DNA of 43,260 nt, taken from assembly GCF_001029435.1 (NCBI RefSeq), contig NZ_LDOV01000045.1:1-43260 (forward strand), written 5' to 3'. A program made the translations under genes and the position numbers. How positions within the stretch are numbered: position 1 is the stretch's first letter; each line of letters opens with the position of its first letter. This document shows, in pieces, positions 41,253 through 43,260 of this stretch. The stretch is from Photobacterium aphoticum. GTDB taxonomy: Bacteria; Pseudomonadota; Gammaproteobacteria; Enterobacterales; Vibrionaceae. Under the pieces are notes generated by a model. That model had not been told where the DNA came from and made no database searches. It saw only the letters and a program-made list of their open reading frames with translations.

Positions 41253-42504
41253 AGTCATCTTTTTCAAAATAGTACGAGATGCGAATTCGCGGGTTGAGGT
41301 AGGTATACACCTTCTCGGGCAGCTTACTGGGCGCAATGGCCTGCTCAATGCGCAGGTTGCTTTCGTCCAGTTCGATGATCGGCGCCTCGTTGGACGGTAC
41401 GCTCGGATCATAGAGCAACACATTGGGCTGAAGCAGGTTGTCCGCATTAACAGAAATCACCAGTCCCAGTTGTTGGTTAGAAAGCTGCACCACACTGCCG
41501 GGCGGGTACACGCCTAACAGACGGATCAGCAGGGCCAGATAATCATTGTTGTACTGCTCCCGACGGTTTTTAAACAGGTGCGAGAGGGCACTGTAAGGAA
41601 TACGGGCTTTCGCCGGATCCTGCGGGTGACAGAGATTATCGTAGCTGTTCACCACCGCCACTAACTGCGCCTTGAGATCGATTTCGTCCCCTTTGAGCTG
41701 TTTCGGATAACCACTGCCGTCCAGCAGTTCGTGGTGCTGGGTCAAAATCGGCTTAGCTAGGCTGGGGAAGTCCGTGGTCAGGTTCGCCAAATCCTCACTG
41801 TATTTGGTGTGCAGCTTGAGGTAGTTCAGTTCTGGCTCTGTCAGCGGTGTGGTCTTACGCAAAATGGCCGTCGGCACTTTGAGCTTGCCCATGTCATGGA
41901 ACAAGGCCCCCAGCGCAATGGCTTTGATCTCTTCCTGTTGCATGCCGCACGAGCGCGCCAGCATCATCGACATGATGGTGACATTGAGCGAGTGGCAGTA
42001 GATGTCCTCATGCTCTTTGTTGTCGTTCATCAGGTGCAGTGCCACGTTGTCGGACTCCAGCAACGCATCCACCATTTCTTCCACCAGCATTTCGGCTTCT
42101 TTGACAGCGGTGACCGGGCGGCTTTTCACTTTCCCCATGATCGAGCGCAGCTGGGCCATAGAGCGGCTGAAGTTCTTTTCGCAGCTTTGTAGTTTGCGTT
42201 TGTAGTTTTTCAGACGGGTAATACGGCCTTGCTTCTCTTGCCAGAGCTTTTCGGCCTGTGCTTCCAGGAAGCGGCTTTCCTGTTCGGAAATCTCGTCTTG
42301 CGGCGTTTCTGGGGCCAGGGGCTGGGTATCACTTTTTTCGGGGATCAGGTAAACGTATTTGATACCGAGGTTTTTGATCAGGCGAATTTGTTGCTGATCT
42401 TTAATTTTGAAGTGATTGAGCAGGAAAGGGTGATCCGTCCATTGCAGGGGGAGCTTGATGTATAAGCCTTCGGTTAAGCGCTCAATTGAAAGTTTGATGG
42501 CCAT
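41251..42504 (-). CDS. HD-GYP domain c-di-GMP phosphodiesterase
   Basis: The 417-residue protein starts with a DUF3391-like region (1-130) containing coiled-coil-prone stretches, then an HD-GYP domain at about 140-320. Metal and catalytic residues are present: His171, His203-Asp204 (FHDMGK), His257-His258-Glu259 and the GYP loop (DGSGYP, 262-267). Such enzymes hydrolyse c-di-GMP to GMP, reducing biofilm and favouring motility. There is no membrane segment, so it is cytoplasmic. No clear ribosome site precedes the ATG. About 245 bp with no recognisable gene lie between it and the tRNA terminator. Confidence 0.92.
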   Translation of the reverse strand: MAIKLSIERLTEGLYIKLPLQWTDHPFLLNHFKIKDQQQIRLIKNLGIKYVYLIPEKSDTQPLAPETPQDEISEQESRFLEAQAEKLWQEKQGRITRLKNYKRKLQSCEKNFSRSMAQLRSIMGKVKSRPVTAVKEAEMLVEEMVDALLESDNVALHLMNDNKEHEDIYCHSLNVTIMSMMLARSCGMQQEEIKAIALGALFHDMGKLKVPTAILRKTTPLTEPELNYLKLHTKYSEDLANLTTDFPSLAKPILTQHHELLDGSGYPKQLKGDEIDLKAQLVAVVNSYDNLCHPQDPAKARIPYSALSHLFKNRREQYNNDYLALLIRLLGVYPPGSVVQLSNQQLGLVISVNADNLLQPNVLLYDPSVPSNEAPIIELDESNLRIEQAIAPSKLPEKVYTYLNPRIRISYYFEKDD

Positions 42505-42720
42505 GAGTATCAGCGCAACCTATTTGCGTCGAGTAGTGAAAATCCATTTGGCAGAGTGGCCTCTGCGTTGCTATCGCCGTGCGGGGAGGGCGAATATATA
42601 CACCGTACTGAACATCACACCATGATGATCAGGGTTATCGATCTCACCGCATTTTTGTGATTAACACAATGATGGCGTTTGCCTGAATATGGGACTGATG
42701 TCACATATTGAATGGCAGGC

Positions 42721-42749
42721 AAAAAAAAACCTCATCAAAGATGAGGTTT
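42721..42749 (-). terminator. Terminator of the tRNA operon
   Basis: AAACCTCATC (42727-42736) pairs with GATGAGGTTT (42740-42749). On the minus strand a run of U follows. It lies seven bases after the last tRNA. Confidence 0.92.
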
Positions 42750-42755
42750 CAAAAA

Positions 42756-42831
<76 letters not shown>

Positions 42832-42875
42832 AAATTTATTTTTATTATTTTAAGTCCAAGGACTTAAAACGAAAG

Positions 42876-42951
42876 TGGCTCCCCCTGCAAGACTTGAACT
42901 TGCGACATACGGATTAACAGTCCGCCGTTCTACCGACTGAACTAAGGGGGA
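42876..42951 (-). tRNA. tRNA-Asn (anticodon GTT)
   Basis: A 76-base tRNA with CCA: acceptor TCCCCC/GGGGGA, discriminator G, anticodon loop CTGTTAA, T-arm GTTCAAGTC. A 44-base spacer with a TAAGTCC/GGACTTA hairpin separates it from tRNA-Thr. Confidence 0.97.
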
Positions 42952-42995
42952 ATTGTACTTTTTATCTATCACGACAAGTCGTTGTAGATGAAATA

Positions 42996-43071
42996 TGGTG
43001 CCTCGAGGCGGAATCGAACCACCGACACGAGGATTTTCAATCCTCTGCTCTACCGACTGAGCTATCGAGGC
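42996..43071 (-). tRNA. tRNA-Phe (anticodon GAA)
   Basis: A 76-base tRNA with CCA: acceptor GCCTCGA/TCGAGGC, anticodon loop TTGAAAA, T-arm GTTCGATTC. It lies between the Asn gene and the upstream Thr gene. Confidence 0.97.
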
Positions 43072-43132
43072 AAAAGTGCAGTCCGAAGACTGACTTTTGC
43101 AAATGTTGTTTTCACAACGCTTTGCTAAAAGA

Positions 43133-43208
<76 letters not shown>

Positions 43209-43254
43209 ACACTATATCTTTTTTAGTCTTAAACCCGAAGGCTCAACACTGAAT

Positions 43255-43260
43255 TGGCTC
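43255..43260 (-). tRNA. Probable 3' tip of another tRNA-Asn, cut by the window edge
   Basis: The last six bases, TGGCTC, equal the start of the plus-strand image of tRNA-Asn (CCA plus discriminator and acceptor). With the Asn-Thr order seen once already, another Asn gene is likely, but only six bases are visible. Confidence 0.4.

Noticed and set aside
42655..42669. TTGTG-N5-CACAA palindrome upstream of the HD-GYP gene as a CRP site
   Set aside because: The spacing between TGTG and CACA is five bases, not the eight needed for CRP.

Overview
The window is a stretch of bacterial chromosome from a gamma-proteobacterium, almost certainly a member of the Vibrionaceae. The main grounds are a HapR/LuxR-type quorum-sensing regulator beside hpt, an FbpABC iron transporter, and the dksA-gluQ-pcnB-folK-panBC and hrpB-mrcB gene orders. 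The fairly GC-rich protein-coding style, with many CTG and GTG codons outside one block, would suit a genus such as Salinivibrio, Grimontia or Photobacterium. I cannot fix the genus from sequence alone.

Layout. Positions 1-8200 hold two different 8-bp tandem arrays upstream of ampD, then pdhR-aceE-aceF-lpd, the pyruvate dehydrogenase operon, with a near-perfect PdhR operator ahead of pdhR. Positions 8300-11300 are minus-strand genes for an AphA-type acid phosphatase and a methyl-accepting chemotaxis protein. acnB follows on the plus strand. Positions 14480-18982 are a minus-strand block: a DoxX-family membrane protein with an odd charged tail, glycerate kinase, a GntP-family permease and the sugar-diacid regulator CdaR. 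This block separates acnB from yacL, which are neighbours in E. coli. Then come yacL, glnK-amtB with a sigma-54/NtrC-type control region, and a Fur-controlled fbpABC operon.

Positions 25427-29525 hold the HapR/LuxR homologue, hpt, carbonic anhydrase and the YadGH ABC exporter. Positions 29604-36193 are a minus-strand housekeeping run: panC, panB, folK, pcnB, gluQ, dksA, sfsA, thpR. hrpB and mrcB follow on the plus strand. The window closes with an HD-GYP protein and a minus-strand tRNA cluster: Thr, Phe, Asn, Thr, and the 3' tip of a probable further Asn.

How the parts connect. ampD and mrcB act on peptidoglycan. pdhR-aceEF-lpd and acnB carry carbon from pyruvate into and through the TCA cycle. 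glnK-amtB handles ammonium, fbpABC ferric iron, and garK-gntP-cdaR glycerate or sugar acids.

I found no phage, integrase, transposase, CRISPR array or recognisable defence system, and no convincing wholly new multi-gene system. The most interesting signals are regulatory. They are the repeat array that touches the ampD ribosome binding site, an NtrC-like box built into a terminator stem ahead of glnK, a likely non-AUG (AUU/AUC) start for pcnB, a codon-usage break covering aceE-aceF-lpd, a candidate CdaR operator, and a candidate Qrr pairing site on the HapR-homologue leader.
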